This document shows, piece by piece, positions 18,010 to 26,585 of a stretch of 64,000 nt of DNA. Made by a program: the position numbers and the translations under genes. The notes beneath the pieces were generated by a model, which was given only the letters and a program-made list of their open reading frames with translations, searched no databases and was not told where the DNA came from. Positions within the stretch are counted from its first letter, which is position 1. Each line of letters starts with the position of its first letter. This DNA comes from QYOJ01 sp043806735 (GTDB lineage Bacteria; Bacteroidota; Bacteroidia; Bacteroidales; FEN-979): contig JAZDGR010000023.1 in NCBI GenBank assembly GCA_043806735.1, positions 9,075 through 73,074 of the forward strand, written 5' to 3'.

Positions 18010-18030
18010 ACTGCCAACTGCCAACTGCCA
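18010..18030 (+). repeat. Tandem array, 7-nt period, three units (actgcca)
   Basis: Three identical actgcca units begin four bases after the clpB stop; a partial fourth (attg) follows. Confidence 0.7.
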
Positions 18031-18048
18031 ATTGTGGACTACGGATTG

Positions 18049-18753
18049 TTATTTCAATGGAAATTCTTCTGATTTCAAAAGTATCCCCATATCGTAGTGC
18101 TCTTTGAGTTTTAAGTTCCCGTTTTCGTCATAAAACGACCAGGTCCCGTCCTGGTGCCCGTTTTTGTACTGGCCCGTACCAAGCAGGTTGCCCGAAACGA
18201 AAAAGGTTTGGATTAACCCTTCCTTTTCATCATTCAGATAGGTGCCCTTGATTTTCAGAGCGCCATCGTCATAGAATTGTTCCCAGGGGCCTTCTTTCTT
18301 CCCATCCTTCCAGGTAATCGTTTCAGCCAGCCCTTTTCCCGGATAATAGACCTTTTCGATACCCACTTTCATCCCATCTTCGTAAAATTCTTCCGACACC
18401 AGTGTCTCGTCAAATTCGCTGAAAAACTGCCATAAGCTGTCACGTTTTTCATTGACGTATTTCCCTTTTGCCATCATTTTGCCGTTCGGGAACCAGGATG
18501 TTGTTCGGGCAACCCGGCCCTCTTCTGAAATCAATGAGACAGCTCTGACTTTTCCGCTCCGGTATAAATAGGTGAACTTCCCGTACGGAATATTATCCTT
18601 GAATTGCCCTTCGTAAATCCGATAACCACCTTTATCGTATTTGCGCCAGAAGCCTTGTTTCCGGCCCGCCAGATCGGTTTGATTGACCGTGTCCTGTGAG
18701 AACGAGGAAGAGATCAGAAACCCAATGCCGATAAACAGGAATATCCGGAGCAT
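18049..18753 (-). CDS. Secreted MORN-repeat protein
   Basis: The 234-residue protein has a signal peptide (MLRIFLFIGIGFLISSSFSQ) and about seven MORN/YwqK-type repeats such as KDGKKEGPWEQFYDDGALKIKGTYLNDEKEG and KNGHQDGTWSFYDENGNLKLKEHY. Annotation pipelines often call this family a 'toxin-antitoxin YwqK antitoxin'; no toxin gene is adjacent, so I do not assign that role. It probably acts in the periplasm or outer membrane. Confidence 0.8.
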   Translation of the reverse strand: MLRIFLFIGIGFLISSSFSQDTVNQTDLAGRKQGFWRKYDKGGYRIYEGQFKDNIPYGKFTYLYRSGKVRAVSLISEEGRVARTTSWFPNGKMMAKGKYVNEKRDSLWQFFSEFDETLVSEEFYEDGMKVGIEKVYYPGKGLAETITWKDGKKEGPWEQFYDDGALKIKGTYLNDEKEGLIQTFFVSGNLLGTGQYKNGHQDGTWSFYDENGNLKLKEHYDMGILLKSEEFPLK

Positions 18754-18767
18754 TTCCGATGATTATA

Positions 18768-18775
18768 TATCTTTG
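18768..18775 (+). promoter_or_regulatory. -7 box (TATCTTTG) of recR
   Basis: An exact TAnnTTTG lies 26 nt upstream of the TTG start of recR. Confidence 0.55.
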
Positions 18776-18801
18776 CAAAGTAAAGTAATTCGCGTCAGAT
18801 T

Positions 18802-19416
18802 TTGTACAATTTCCCTTCAAAACTCCTTGAAAACGCCGTAAATGAGCTCTCCAAACTTCCGGGCATCGGCAAGAAGACAGCTCTCAGGATGGCATTGCAT
18901 TTGCTCAGATGTTCGCCTGAAGAGGTAGAAACATTCGGTTCTTCGGTGATCAAACTGAGGAAGGAGGTTATCTACTGTCAGCGGTGCGGCAATATCTCTG
19001 ACAAGGCACTTTGCGATATCTGTGCGAGTCCGCGCAGGGACCATTCAATTATTTGTGTCGTAGAGGACATCCGGGATGTCATGGCTATCGAAAATACCGG
19101 TCAGTATACCGGCGGTTATCATGTACTCGGCGGGATCATCTCACCTATTGAGGGGATAGGACCAGAGGATTTAAACATCCATTCACTAATCTCCCGGATT
19201 TCTGCCGGGGAGATCCGGGAAATCATTCTTGCTTTGCCACCCACCATCGAGGGCGATACCACGAATTTTTACCTGTTTAGAAAGATCCAGCCAATGCATC
19301 TGAAAGTGACTATGATCGCCAGGGGAATCTCTGTTGGGGATGAACTAGAACATACGGACGAGGTCACTCTTGGCCGATCGATCCTGAACCGCACACCGTA
19401 TGATGGGATGAGGTGA
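18802..19416 (+). CDS. recR: Recombination mediator RecR
   Basis: The 204-residue protein acts with RecF and RecO to load RecA at gaps. It has a helix-hairpin-helix (LSKLPGIGKKTALRMALHLL), a zinc finger (CQRCGNISDKALCDIC) and a Toprim domain (VVEDIRDVMAIENTGQYTGGYHVLGG). The start is the TTG at 18802, since no ATG gives a full N-terminus. The last codons and stop fall in an 8-nt tandem array. Confidence 0.95.
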   Translation: MYNFPSKLLENAVNELSKLPGIGKKTALRMALHLLRCSPEEVETFGSSVIKLRKEVIYCQRCGNISDKALCDICASPRRDHSIICVVEDIRDVMAIENTGQYTGGYHVLGGIISPIEGIGPEDLNIHSLISRISAGEIREIILALPPTIEGDTTNFYLFRKIQPMHLKVTMIARGISVGDELEHTDEVTLGRSILNRTPYDGMR

Positions 19417-19463
19417 TGTGGTGCAATGGTGGAGTAGTGAGGTGGTGCAGTGGTGAAAATGTC
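19408..19463 (+). repeat. Tandem array, 8-nt period, seven units
   Basis: Units: atgaggtg, atgtggtg, caatggtg, gagtagtg, aggtggtg, cagtggtg, aaaatgtc. It overlaps the recR stop codon (19414-19416) and just touches the stop of the convergent small gene. Confidence 0.85.
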
Positions 19464-19701
19464 ACGAGATTGATTCGTCGAATAATTGCAGTTGATTTAC
19501 TTTTCCGTTGCCTTTGCTCATTTCCAGGTCGGCATAGTTTTCGAGCAGGGGGTGGATGGCTTTTTTAATAATTTTATTGGGGGTTGACCGTCTTGACCTG
19601 GCAAACCGTTCGAGAGAACGTTTTTGCCTGGTTGTTAGCTTAAGGGTGATAGTTTTGTACCGGATCGGTTTGCGTTTCTTTTTTACTTTTCGTCGTGGCA
19701 T
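19462..19701 (-). CDS. Small basic ribbon-helix-helix-like protein with a clamp-binding-like C-terminus
   Basis: A 79-residue, very basic protein (MPRRKVKKKRKPIRYKTITLKL) with a predicted strand-helix-helix (TITLKLTTRQKRSLERFARSRRSTPNKIIKKAIHPLLENYA) that suits an RHH/CopG DNA-binding fold. The tail NQLQLFDE contains QLQLF, a perfect match to the beta-sliding-clamp-binding pattern QLxLF. It begins 5 nt after the glmM stop, so the two are probably cotranscribed. No known function is recognised. Confidence 0.6.
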   Translation of the reverse strand: MPRRKVKKKRKPIRYKTITLKLTTRQKRSLERFARSRRSTPNKIIKKAIHPLLENYADLEMSKGNGKVNQLQLFDESIS

Positions 19702-19706
19702 CCTCG

Positions 19707-21101
19707 TTATTGTCCGTTGATGATCTCCTTAAAATCATTGAGGATCTTCCGGGCCAGATGATCGGCTTTCTCCGCCATATCGCTTTCTGCATAGATCCGG
19801 ATGATAGGTTCGGTATTGGATTTCCGCAAATGCACCCATTCTTTATCAAAGTGGATCTTCACCCCGTCGACACGGATTATTTGGTGTCCTTTGTACCGTT
19901 CCACGATTTGCTTAAGAACATCATCGAGCTGAATCTCTGGTCCAAATTCAATTTTATTTTTTGAAATGTAGTAACTCGGGTAACCGGCTCTGAGGTCTGA
20001 ACACCGTTTACCTGACCTGGCTAGATAAGATAAAAACAGGGCTATTCCGACCAGGGCATCCCGGCCATAATGGAGGTTGGGGTAGATCACGCCTCCGTTG
20101 CCTTCTCCCCCGATCACCGCTTTTTTCGCTTTCATCATTTCCACGACATTTACTTCCCCCACCGCCGATGCGAAATACTTCCCTCCTGCCCGTTCTGTGA
20201 TATCCCGGAGTGCCTGGGAGGAAGAAAGGTTAGAAACCGTGTTTCCCTTCCTGTGTTGCAAAACATAATCGGCTACCATCACCAGCGTATATTCCTCTCC
20301 CAAGGTTTCTCCCAGTTCATTAATAATGGCAAGCCTGTCTACATCGGGATCAACCACAAATCCTACATCTGCACTGTGCTTCCCCACTTCGCTGCAAATA
20401 GTATAGAGGTGCTCGGGCAGTGGTTCCGGGTCGTGGGGAAAATCACCGGTCGGATCGCAGTAAATCCGGTGTATGGAATTTACTCCCAGGCTCTGGAGCA
20501 GAAGTGGTACTGCAATCCCTCCGGTTGAGTTGACTGCATCGATAACGACGCTGAAGTTGGCATTTTTAATTGCTTCCGTGTCCACCAGCGGGAGTTCCAG
20601 AATTTTCTCGATATGCTTCAGAATATACTGGTCGCTGGAGGAGTATATTCCCAGGTGATTCACCTCAACGTATTTACCTGCTCCTTCCTGAGCAAATTTG
20701 AGGAGCTCTTCTCCGTCTTTCGAGGATAAAAACTCCCCGGCATGATTGAGAAGTTTCAGGGCATTCCACTGTTTTGGATTGTGGCTGGCGGTGATAATGA
20801 TGCCTCCGTCGGATTTACTCTCAGTCACAGCGATCTCGACTGTTGGAGTGGTGGAAAGCCCGATGTCGAGCACATCGATTCCCATCCCGATCAGGGTGCC
20901 CGTTACCAGGTTACTGACCATCAACCCGGATGGTCTTGCGTCCCTTCCGACGACGACTTTCAGTTTTTTCCCTGGTAACCGATCTTTCAGAAAACAACTA
21001 TAGGCCGAAATATATTTGACAATATCAGGAGGGGTTAGGCTATCATCAGGGTTTCCACCAATCGTTCCACGGATTCCTGAAATAGATTTAATAAGTGTCA
21101 T
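19707..21101 (-). CDS. glmM: Phosphoglucosamine mutase
   Basis: It converts glucosamine-6-phosphate to glucosamine-1-phosphate for peptidoglycan and LPS precursors. The 464-residue phosphohexomutase has phosphoserine loop ITASHNP (S106), metal loop DPDVDRLAI, sugar loop GGEGNGG and phosphate-binding loop RKSNTEPIIRIY. GlmM identity is favoured by the TGTLIGMGIDVLDIGLSTTPTVE region, though a broader mutase specificity cannot be excluded. Confidence 0.87.
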   Translation of the reverse strand: MTLIKSISGIRGTIGGNPDDSLTPPDIVKYISAYSCFLKDRLPGKKLKVVVGRDARPSGLMVSNLVTGTLIGMGIDVLDIGLSTTPTVEIAVTESKSDGGIIITASHNPKQWNALKLLNHAGEFLSSKDGEELLKFAQEGAGKYVEVNHLGIYSSSDQYILKHIEKILELPLVDTEAIKNANFSVVIDAVNSTGGIAVPLLLQSLGVNSIHRIYCDPTGDFPHDPEPLPEHLYTICSEVGKHSADVGFVVDPDVDRLAIINELGETLGEEYTLVMVADYVLQHRKGNTVSNLSSSQALRDITERAGGKYFASAVGEVNVVEMMKAKKAVIGGEGNGGVIYPNLHYGRDALVGIALFLSYLARSGKRCSDLRAGYPSYYISKNKIEFGPEIQLDDVLKQIVERYKGHQIIRVDGVKIHFDKEWVHLRKSNTEPIIRIYAESDMAEKADHLARKILNDFKEIINGQ

Positions 21102-21118
21102 AACGAGAAAAAGTCACA

Positions 21119-21126
21119 CAAATGTA
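21119..21126 (-). promoter_or_regulatory. -7 box (TACATTTG, minus strand) of glmM
   Basis: An exact TAnnTTTG on the minus strand, 17 nt upstream of the glmM start. Confidence 0.5.
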
Positions 21127-21215
21127 ATGTGATTTATATCCCAGAATTCCGCTCTGTTGATAACTATTAAAACTTTGATTTTGACCCGGGTTTTCCAGCG
21201 GTTGCTGATTTTTTT

Positions 21216-21223
21216 TACTTTTG
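21216..21223 (+). promoter_or_regulatory. -7 box (TACTTTTG) of the TPR gene
   Basis: An exact TAnnTTTG 16 nt before the ATG at 21240; the spacing to any TTG upstream is poor. Confidence 0.45.
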
Positions 21224-21239
21224 CAAAGGCATTGACAAT

Positions 21240-22646
21240 ATGGAAGACCCGTTCGAACCTTTTTCGGATCCTGAACTGCTTGATCTGGTGCGTCGTTTTG
21301 AAGAGACGGTCAACAGCAAGAGTTCTCTTTTTTTCGATCTGGATGAATTTGAAGATATTCTGGAATATGCCTTGTTTCATCATCAGACCGAACTTTTTGA
21401 TACTGCCCTGGAAGCCGGCCTGAAGCAGCATCCGGGAAACCTTTCTCTTCTGTTAAAACAAACCCAGTATCTCATCAATATCAACCGGGAAGAGGCTGCC
21501 CTGAAGCTTCTGGAAGATACCGAAGGGTACCTGTCCACCGACTTTGATCATCACCTCATTCGCGGATCGTTGTTCAGCCAGCTAAACAAATACGAAAAAG
21601 CAATTGAAGAGTATAAAAAAGGGATTCATGATTCGGCCGACATGGACGAAATCTATACAAATATTGCCTTTGAATATGAGAACCTGGGGAAATTCGACAA
21701 GTCAATGGATTACCTGATCAAGGCGTTGAACCGGAACCCCGATAATGAGGCTGCCCTTTTCGAGCTTTCCTTCTGTTGCGAAATCAACCAGCAAACCGAA
21801 AAGATCATCAGTTATTTGTTGACATTCCTTGATCATCATCCCTACAACAAATCTGCCTGGTTCAACCTGGGGATCGCTTACAGTAACCAGGAGCTTTACG
21901 AGAAGGCAATCGAAGCTTACGATTTCACAGTTGCCATCGATGAAACTTTCGCCTCGGCATACTTCAACAAGGCCAACTGCTATGCCAACCTGAACCAGTT
22001 CGGGAAAGCCATTGAAACCTATATGGAGACGTTCTTCTATGAAGACCCTGAACCACTCACCCATTATTATATTGCCGAGTGCTATGAAAAGCAACGCCAG
22101 TTCGACTTTGCCATTGAGCAATACAAAAAGGCGATTCATATGGATCCCGAATTCGCCGATGCCTGGCTTGGGGTAGGGATCTGTTTCGACGAACTTGGGA
22201 AGCCCGATACTGCTTACGCGTATTTGAAAAAAGCAGTTACCCTTTCGCCCACGATTCCTGAATATTGGTTCATTCTAGGGGACATCCAGATCAAACTGAA
22301 CCGGTACACTGAAGGTATCAATTCTTATCGCAAAGTGATCGAACTCGATCCCGCTGATCCCGATATCTGGCTTGATCTCGCAATCGTTCATGCTAACCTG
22401 AAAGATTACGCAATGGCTTTGCAGACCCTGGAGGAGGGATTGAAACATCATGAGGATCATGCCGACTTTTATTACAGCATGGCCTATTTCCTGGTGTTAA
22501 GTGGAAAAAACAAACAGGCTCATAGCTGTCTGTTCAAGGCAATGAACATGGATGCGGAAGGGTATAAGCGGCTGTTTACTACTTTTCCGGAAGCCGGAAA
22601 ACATCCTGCCGTTGTGGATATGATCGCATCCTACCGGAAAGGCTGA
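21240..22646 (+). CDS. Cytoplasmic TPR-repeat protein
   Basis: A 468-residue protein made almost wholly of about eleven tetratricopeptide repeats (for example KSAWFNLGIAYSNQELYEKAIEAYDFTVAIDETFASAYFNKANCYANLNQFGKAIETY), without a signal peptide. The N-terminus is acidic. It probably acts as a protein-interaction scaffold; the partner is unknown. It lies 18 nt upstream of aroE. Confidence 0.83.
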   Translation: MEDPFEPFSDPELLDLVRRFEETVNSKSSLFFDLDEFEDILEYALFHHQTELFDTALEAGLKQHPGNLSLLLKQTQYLININREEAALKLLEDTEGYLSTDFDHHLIRGSLFSQLNKYEKAIEEYKKGIHDSADMDEIYTNIAFEYENLGKFDKSMDYLIKALNRNPDNEAALFELSFCCEINQQTEKIISYLLTFLDHHPYNKSAWFNLGIAYSNQELYEKAIEAYDFTVAIDETFASAYFNKANCYANLNQFGKAIETYMETFFYEDPEPLTHYYIAECYEKQRQFDFAIEQYKKAIHMDPEFADAWLGVGICFDELGKPDTAYAYLKKAVTLSPTIPEYWFILGDIQIKLNRYTEGINSYRKVIELDPADPDIWLDLAIVHANLKDYAMALQTLEEGLKHHEDHADFYYSMAYFLVLSGKNKQAHSCLFKAMNMDAEGYKRLFTTFPEAGKHPAVVDMIASYRKG

Positions 22647-22664
22647 TATGATAACCTGCCTTTC

Positions 22665-23411
22665 ATGAAACAGTTCGGTCTAATCGGATATCCTCTTTCA
22701 CATTCCTGGTCTGAAAAGTTTTTCACCGACAAGTTTCGCACGGCCGGACTTTCCGATCACTCGTATCACCTCTTCCCGCTCCCTCACCTGGAAGAGTTTC
22801 CCCGCTTTATTCATACTCACCCCAACCTCACCGGCTTCAATGTAACGATCCCTTACAAAGAGCGCATCATTCCTTTTCTTGACCACCTGGACAGGAGGGC
22901 GGAAGAGATTGGGGCGGTCAACACGGTCATACTAAAGCCCGGCAATGGGAAAAGGATTCTCACGGGATACAACACTGATGCTGATGGATTTCGGGATTCG
23001 GCAGATTTTTCGGGCCATTCCCAGGCACTGATACTGGGAACCGGCGGAGCCGCAAAAGCGGTCTGTTTTGCGCTCAAAGGCCTTGGAATTACTCCGATTC
23101 TGGTTTCGCGAAATCCGGCCGGACCGGGCATTATTGGTTATAAAAATCTTAACCTGAAGTTGTTAAGAGAAGTATACCTGATCATCAACACCACACCGTG
23201 CGGGATGTCCCCTGAAACCGGCTCTTTTCCCACACTTCCGTACCACCTTCTCACCCCCCGGCATTTCCTGTATGATCTGATTTATAATCCGGAGGAGACA
23301 CTCTTTCTTAAAAAAGGGGCCGAATACGGCGCTAAAACACAATCGGGATATACCATGCTTCTGCTTCAGGCGGAATTTGCTTACGCATTATTTACTAAGT
23401 CAGGAAGTTAG
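22665..23411 (+). CDS. aroE: Shikimate dehydrogenase
   Basis: It reduces 3-dehydroshikimate to shikimate with NADPH in aromatic amino acid synthesis. The 248-residue length is usual for Bacteroidota. Substrate-binding SHS (GYPLSHSWS), catalytic lysine in FNVTIPYKE, NTDADGF and the nucleotide loop LGTGGAAKA are all visible. The last codons and stop run into an 8-nt tandem array. Confidence 0.95.
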   Translation: MKQFGLIGYPLSHSWSEKFFTDKFRTAGLSDHSYHLFPLPHLEEFPRFIHTHPNLTGFNVTIPYKERIIPFLDHLDRRAEEIGAVNTVILKPGNGKRILTGYNTDADGFRDSADFSGHSQALILGTGGAAKAVCFALKGLGITPILVSRNPAGPGIIGYKNLNLKLLREVYLIINTTPCGMSPETGSFPTLPYHLLTPRHFLYDLIYNPEETLFLKKGAEYGAKTQSGYTMLLLQAEFAYALFTKSGS

Positions 23412-23477
23412 TGAGTCAGAAGGTCAGGAAGTCAGAAGGTCAGATGGTCAGGAAATTAGGAAATTTGGAAATTCGAT
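23398..23477 (+). repeat. Tandem array, 8-nt period, ten units
   Basis: Units: agtcagga, agttagtg, agtcagaa, ggtcagga, agtcagaa, ggtcagat, ggtcagga, aattagga, aatttgga, aattcgat. The unit drifts along the array while the period stays exact. It overlaps the aroE stop codon and is the longest array of the set by unit count. Confidence 0.85.
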
Positions 23478-23598
23478 ACATATTCATCTTCCCTCTTCCC
23501 TCTTCCCTCTTCCCTCTTCCTTCTTCCCTGTTCTCAGTCCGGATGACCTCAATTTTCAGGTTAGCCACCATGGCAGCAATGGCTCCGGTTTCATTCAT
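23440..23598 (-). CDS. Small ORF running into two tandem arrays, probable gene remnant
   Basis: A 52-residue frame (MNETGAIAAMVANLKIEVIRTEN, then a repeat-derived tract REEGRGKREEGRGK) starts at an ATG that overlaps the stop of the aldehyde dehydrogenase remnant in an ATGA arrangement. The overlap looks like old translational coupling. Everything after residue 23 is encoded by the 7-nt array and the edge of the 8-nt array, so the original 3' part seems to have been lost. No family is recognised. Confidence 0.35.
   Translation of the reverse strand: MNETGAIAAMVANLKIEVIRTENREEGRGKREEGRGKMNMYRISKFPNFLTI
23488..23529 (+). repeat. Tandem array, 7-nt period, six units (cttccct)
   Basis: Four cttccct units, then cttcctt and cttccct. 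Its reverse complement shares a 22-nt run with the array inside mtaB (40674-40708). Confidence 0.85.
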
Positions 23599-23914
23599 TT
23601 CAGTATATATTTAAGAAGTTTCCACTTATTTTTATAGGGCGGATACCGGACCGGAATATCGAAGAAGGTGGCTTTTTTCAGGACGGATCGAAACTGGGAG
23701 AAGGTGTCGAAGCTGAATTTCCCGTGATAACGTCCCAATCCGCTGGCACCTACGCCTCCAAAAGGCAGGTTTCCATTGGCGAAATGCATCAGCACATCGT
23801 TGATACAGGCTCCTCCGGAGGATGTTTTTTTCAGGAATTCCCAAGGAAATAAGCTCTTCTTTGATGGATCGGTGAACAAACAGGTAACTGGAAGTTTAAA
23901 TTTTATTTGTGCGT
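23595..23914 (-). pseudogene. Aldehyde dehydrogenase C-terminal remnant
   Basis: The frame encodes the last hundred or so residues of an aldehyde dehydrogenase: LFTDPSKK, SSGGACINDVLMHFANGNLPFGGVGASGLGRYHGKFSFDTFSQFRSVL and RYPPYKNKWKLLKYILK. The NAD-binding domain and the catalytic-cysteine region are absent. Upstream the frame closes with a TGA at 23915-23917, where the rpsO promoter lies. It cannot be an active enzyme; it may be debris of a deleted gene. Confidence 0.82.
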
Positions 23915-23937
23915 ATCAAAGAAAAATATTAATTTTG
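23906..23937 (+). promoter_or_regulatory. Promoter of rpsO
   Basis: TTTG (23906-23909), a 20-nt spacer and TAATTTTG (23930-23937) match the Bacteroidota consensus. The ATG is 60 nt downstream. Confidence 0.7.
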
Positions 23938-23997
23938 CAGCCTCGTACAGAGGGCTTTTTAGGAATTAACTAGAGAAATTGATAATCACGAATAACC

Positions 23998-24267
23998 ATG
24001 AATTTTGCTCCAGAAGTAAAGACGAAGGCGTTTAAAGATTATGGAAAGTCAGAGTTTGACTCAGGATCGACCGAAGGACAGGTTGCTTTATTTACGATGA
24101 AGATCCAGCACCTGACAGACCACCTAAAGAAAAACAAGAAAGACCTCGTAACGGAACGCTCATTGGTACGGATGGTTGGCAAAAGGAGACGCCTGCTTGA
24201 TTATCTCAAGCGGAAAGACATTGAGCGTTACCGTACGATCATCAAGAAGTTAAAAATCAGAAAATAA
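23998..24267 (+). CDS. rpsO: 30S ribosomal protein S15
   Basis: The 89-residue primary 16S rRNA-binding protein of the small subunit has full length, with DSGSTEGQVALFTMKIQHLTDHLKKNKKD and RRRLLDYLKRKDIERY. It precedes pnp, as in many bacteria. Confidence 0.97.
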   Translation: MNFAPEVKTKAFKDYGKSEFDSGSTEGQVALFTMKIQHLTDHLKKNKKDLVTERSLVRMVGKRRRLLDYLKRKDIERYRTIIKKLKIRK

Positions 24268-24289
24268 ATAATATGTTTCTGGAAGACTG

Positions 24290-24317
24290 AAAGAGGCAAT
24301 TCCCGGATTGCCTCTTT
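24290..24317 (+). terminator. Hairpin between rpsO and pnp
   Basis: A perfect 11-bp stem (AAAGAGGCAAT with ATTGCCTCTTT, loop TCCCGG) ends in TTT. It could be an attenuating terminator or an RNA-processing site. The T-run is short, so some readthrough into pnp is likely. Confidence 0.7.
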
Positions 24318-24346
24318 TAGCATCTGCCGGAACAGAGTAGAAAAAA

Positions 24347-26512
24347 ATGGATGCAATTGTAAAGAAATTTCAACTAAGCGACGGCCGCGAGATCACGATT
24401 GAGACCGGTCGTCTGGCACGTCAGGCTGATGGAGCCGTTGTAGTGAAGATGGGCGGAACTATGTTGTTGGCTACTGTTGTTGCCCGGCCGGAAGCCGGCG
24501 AAGAAGTCGACTTCATGCCCTTAAGTGTGGAGTATCGCGAAAAATACGCTGCTGCAGGAAGGTTTCCGGGCGGATTTTTTAAACGTGAAGCGCGCCCATC
24601 CGATTACGAAGTGCTGATTGCCCGTCTGGTCGACCGGGCGTTACGTCCCCTTTTCCCCAACGATTACCATGCCGAGGTGCAGGTAATCATCACCCTCATT
24701 TCCGCAGATACAAATGTCCTTCCCGATGCGCTGGCCTGCTTAGCTGCTTCTGCCGCACTCACCATCAGCGATATTCCGTTCCAGGGTCCGATTTCGGAAG
24801 TAAAAGTTGGCCGGATCGGAGGTGAATTCGTGATCAATCCCGGCTATTCTTCTCTTCCCAAGTCGGACATTGACATCATGGTAGGTGCATCGATGGATAA
24901 CATCATGATGGTGGAAGGGGAAATGAAAGAGGTCGGCGAGGCAGATATGATCCACGCCCTGAAATTTGCACATGAGGCCATCAAGCTTCAATGTCAGGCT
25001 CAGCTTGAGCTGGCTCAACTGGTCGAAAAATCCAATGCTAAACGGGAATACTGCCACGAAACCAATGATCCTGGGTTCCGAAATGCTCTCCGAAATGCCA
25101 CTTATGACAGGATTTATAACATGGCTACCACCGGTATTGCCAACAAGCAGGAGCGAAAGAAAATCCTTGAGTCAATCAAAGAAGAGTTTACCAATACATT
25201 GAGCGAAGGGGAAAAGGAAGAAAAAAAGATGATGATCTCCCGGTATTATCACGAAGTTGAGCGCGATGCGATCCGGAATGCCACCCTGGATACCAAAGTC
25301 CGGCTCGACGGAAGGAAACTGGATGAGATCCGCCCGATCTGGTCGGAAGTTGATTATCTCCCGGCTGCGCATGGCTCCGCTATATTCACCCGGGGAGAGA
25401 CCCAATCGCTTACAACGGTAACCTTGGGAACGAAACTGGACCAGCAGATCATTGACGGAGTGGTAATTGAAGAGAAGTCGAACTTTATGCTGCACTATAA
25501 TTTCCCTCCTTTCTCAACCGGGGAAGTCAAACCCATTAGAAGTACCAGCCGGCGCGAAATCGGCCACGGGAATCTGGCTTTGCGTGCCTTGAAGTTCGTC
25601 TTGCCAAAAGCTGAAGAAAATCTTTACACTATCCGGGTGGTTTCTGACATCCTTGAATCCAATGGATCCTCTTCGATGGCAACCGTGTGCGCAGGAACGA
25701 TGGCGTTAATGGATGCCGGGGTCAAGATCCGGAAACCTGTATCAGGAATTGCGATGGGATTGATCTCCGATAACGAAACAAAGCGGTATGCAGTTCTATC
25801 TGACATCCTTGGGGATGAAGATCATCTGGGGGACATGGATTTCAAGGTGTGCGGCACCCGTGACGGGATCACCGCCTGCCAGATGGATATCAAAGTAGAT
25901 GGGTTACCTTACGAAATCCTGGCCCAGGCTCTTGATCAGGCAAAAGCGGGTCGGTTGTTCATTCTGGAAGTGATGATGAAGACCATCTCCACCCCGAGAC
26001 CTGACTACAAACCTTTTGTTCCCCGGATCTTCCAGATGAAAGTGCCGAAAGAATTCATCGGCGCTATCATCGGGCCGGGAGGTAAAGTCATTCAGGAGAT
26101 GCAACGGGAAACCGACACCACCATTGTCATTGAAGAGGTCGGCGAATTTGGCGTCATCGATATTGTGGCAAATAATGTGGCTTCCAAGGATGCCGTGGTG
26201 GAGAAGATCAAACGGATCTGTGCAGTTCCCGAAGTTGGCGAAATTTACAAAGGAAAGGTCAAGAACATCACCTCATTCGGCGCTTTTATCGAGATCCTGC
26301 CCGGGCTGGACGGATTGCTTCACATTTCGGAGATTGACTGGAAGCGCCTGAACAAAGTGGAAGATGCACTAAATGTAGGTGATGAAGTGGAGGTCAAACT
26401 GATCGATGTCGATCCCAAGACTGGGAAGCTGAAACTATCTCGGAAAATATTGCTGGAAAAACCACCGCAGCATCAGGATTCGAAACCGAAAAATTTCCAG
26501 GGAGGTTCATGA
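24347..26512 (+). CDS. pnp: Polynucleotide phosphorylase
   Basis: The 721-residue 3'-5' exoribonuclease works by phosphorolysis of RNA. It has two RNase PH domains (the first from residue 1, the second from about 310 with AAHGSAIFTRGETQSL and FPPFSTGEV), a KH domain (KEFIGAIIGPGGKVIQEMQRET) and a C-terminal S1 domain (GEIYKGKVKNITSFGAFIEILPGLDGLLHISEI). Confidence 0.98.
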   Translation: MDAIVKKFQLSDGREITIETGRLARQADGAVVVKMGGTMLLATVVARPEAGEEVDFMPLSVEYREKYAAAGRFPGGFFKREARPSDYEVLIARLVDRALRPLFPNDYHAEVQVIITLISADTNVLPDALACLAASAALTISDIPFQGPISEVKVGRIGGEFVINPGYSSLPKSDIDIMVGASMDNIMMVEGEMKEVGEADMIHALKFAHEAIKLQCQAQLELAQLVEKSNAKREYCHETNDPGFRNALRNATYDRIYNMATTGIANKQERKKILESIKEEFTNTLSEGEKEEKKMMISRYYHEVERDAIRNATLDTKVRLDGRKLDEIRPIWSEVDYLPAAHGSAIFTRGETQSLTTVTLGTKLDQQIIDGVVIEEKSNFMLHYNFPPFSTGEVKPIRSTSRREIGHGNLALRALKFVLPKAEENLYTIRVVSDILESNGSSSMATVCAGTMALMDAGVKIRKPVSGIAMGLISDNETKRYAVLSDILGDEDHLGDMDFKVCGTRDGITACQMDIKVDGLPYEILAQALDQAKAGRLFILEVMMKTISTPRPDYKPFVPRIFQMKVPKEFIGAIIGPGGKVIQEMQRETDTTIVIEEVGEFGVIDIVANNVASKDAVVEKIKRICAVPEVGEIYKGKVKNITSFGAFIEILPGLDGLLHISEIDWKRLNKVEDALNVGDEVEVKLIDVDPKTGKLKLSRKILLEKPPQHQDSKPKNFQGGS

Positions 26513-26585
26513 AACCCGAACAGGGTTAATGACGTAAAAAAGGAGACTTCGATTATCTGCAGGGTATTTTCTAAAAATAATCCGG

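Noticed and set aside
17179..18024. 281-codon minus-strand frame opposite clpB
   Set aside because: Antisense shadow; clpB is full length with all motifs in the plus frame.
18049..18753. MORN/YwqK protein as an antitoxin
   Set aside because: It has a signal peptide and no toxin gene beside it; the name is a database habit.
23398..23530. Repeat clusters as a CRISPR array
   Set aside because: Units are 7-8 nt, directly adjacent and degenerate, with no spacers and no cas genes.
26513..26585. AACCC/GGGTT hairpin after pnp as a terminator
   Set aside because: The stem is only 5 bp and has no T-run.
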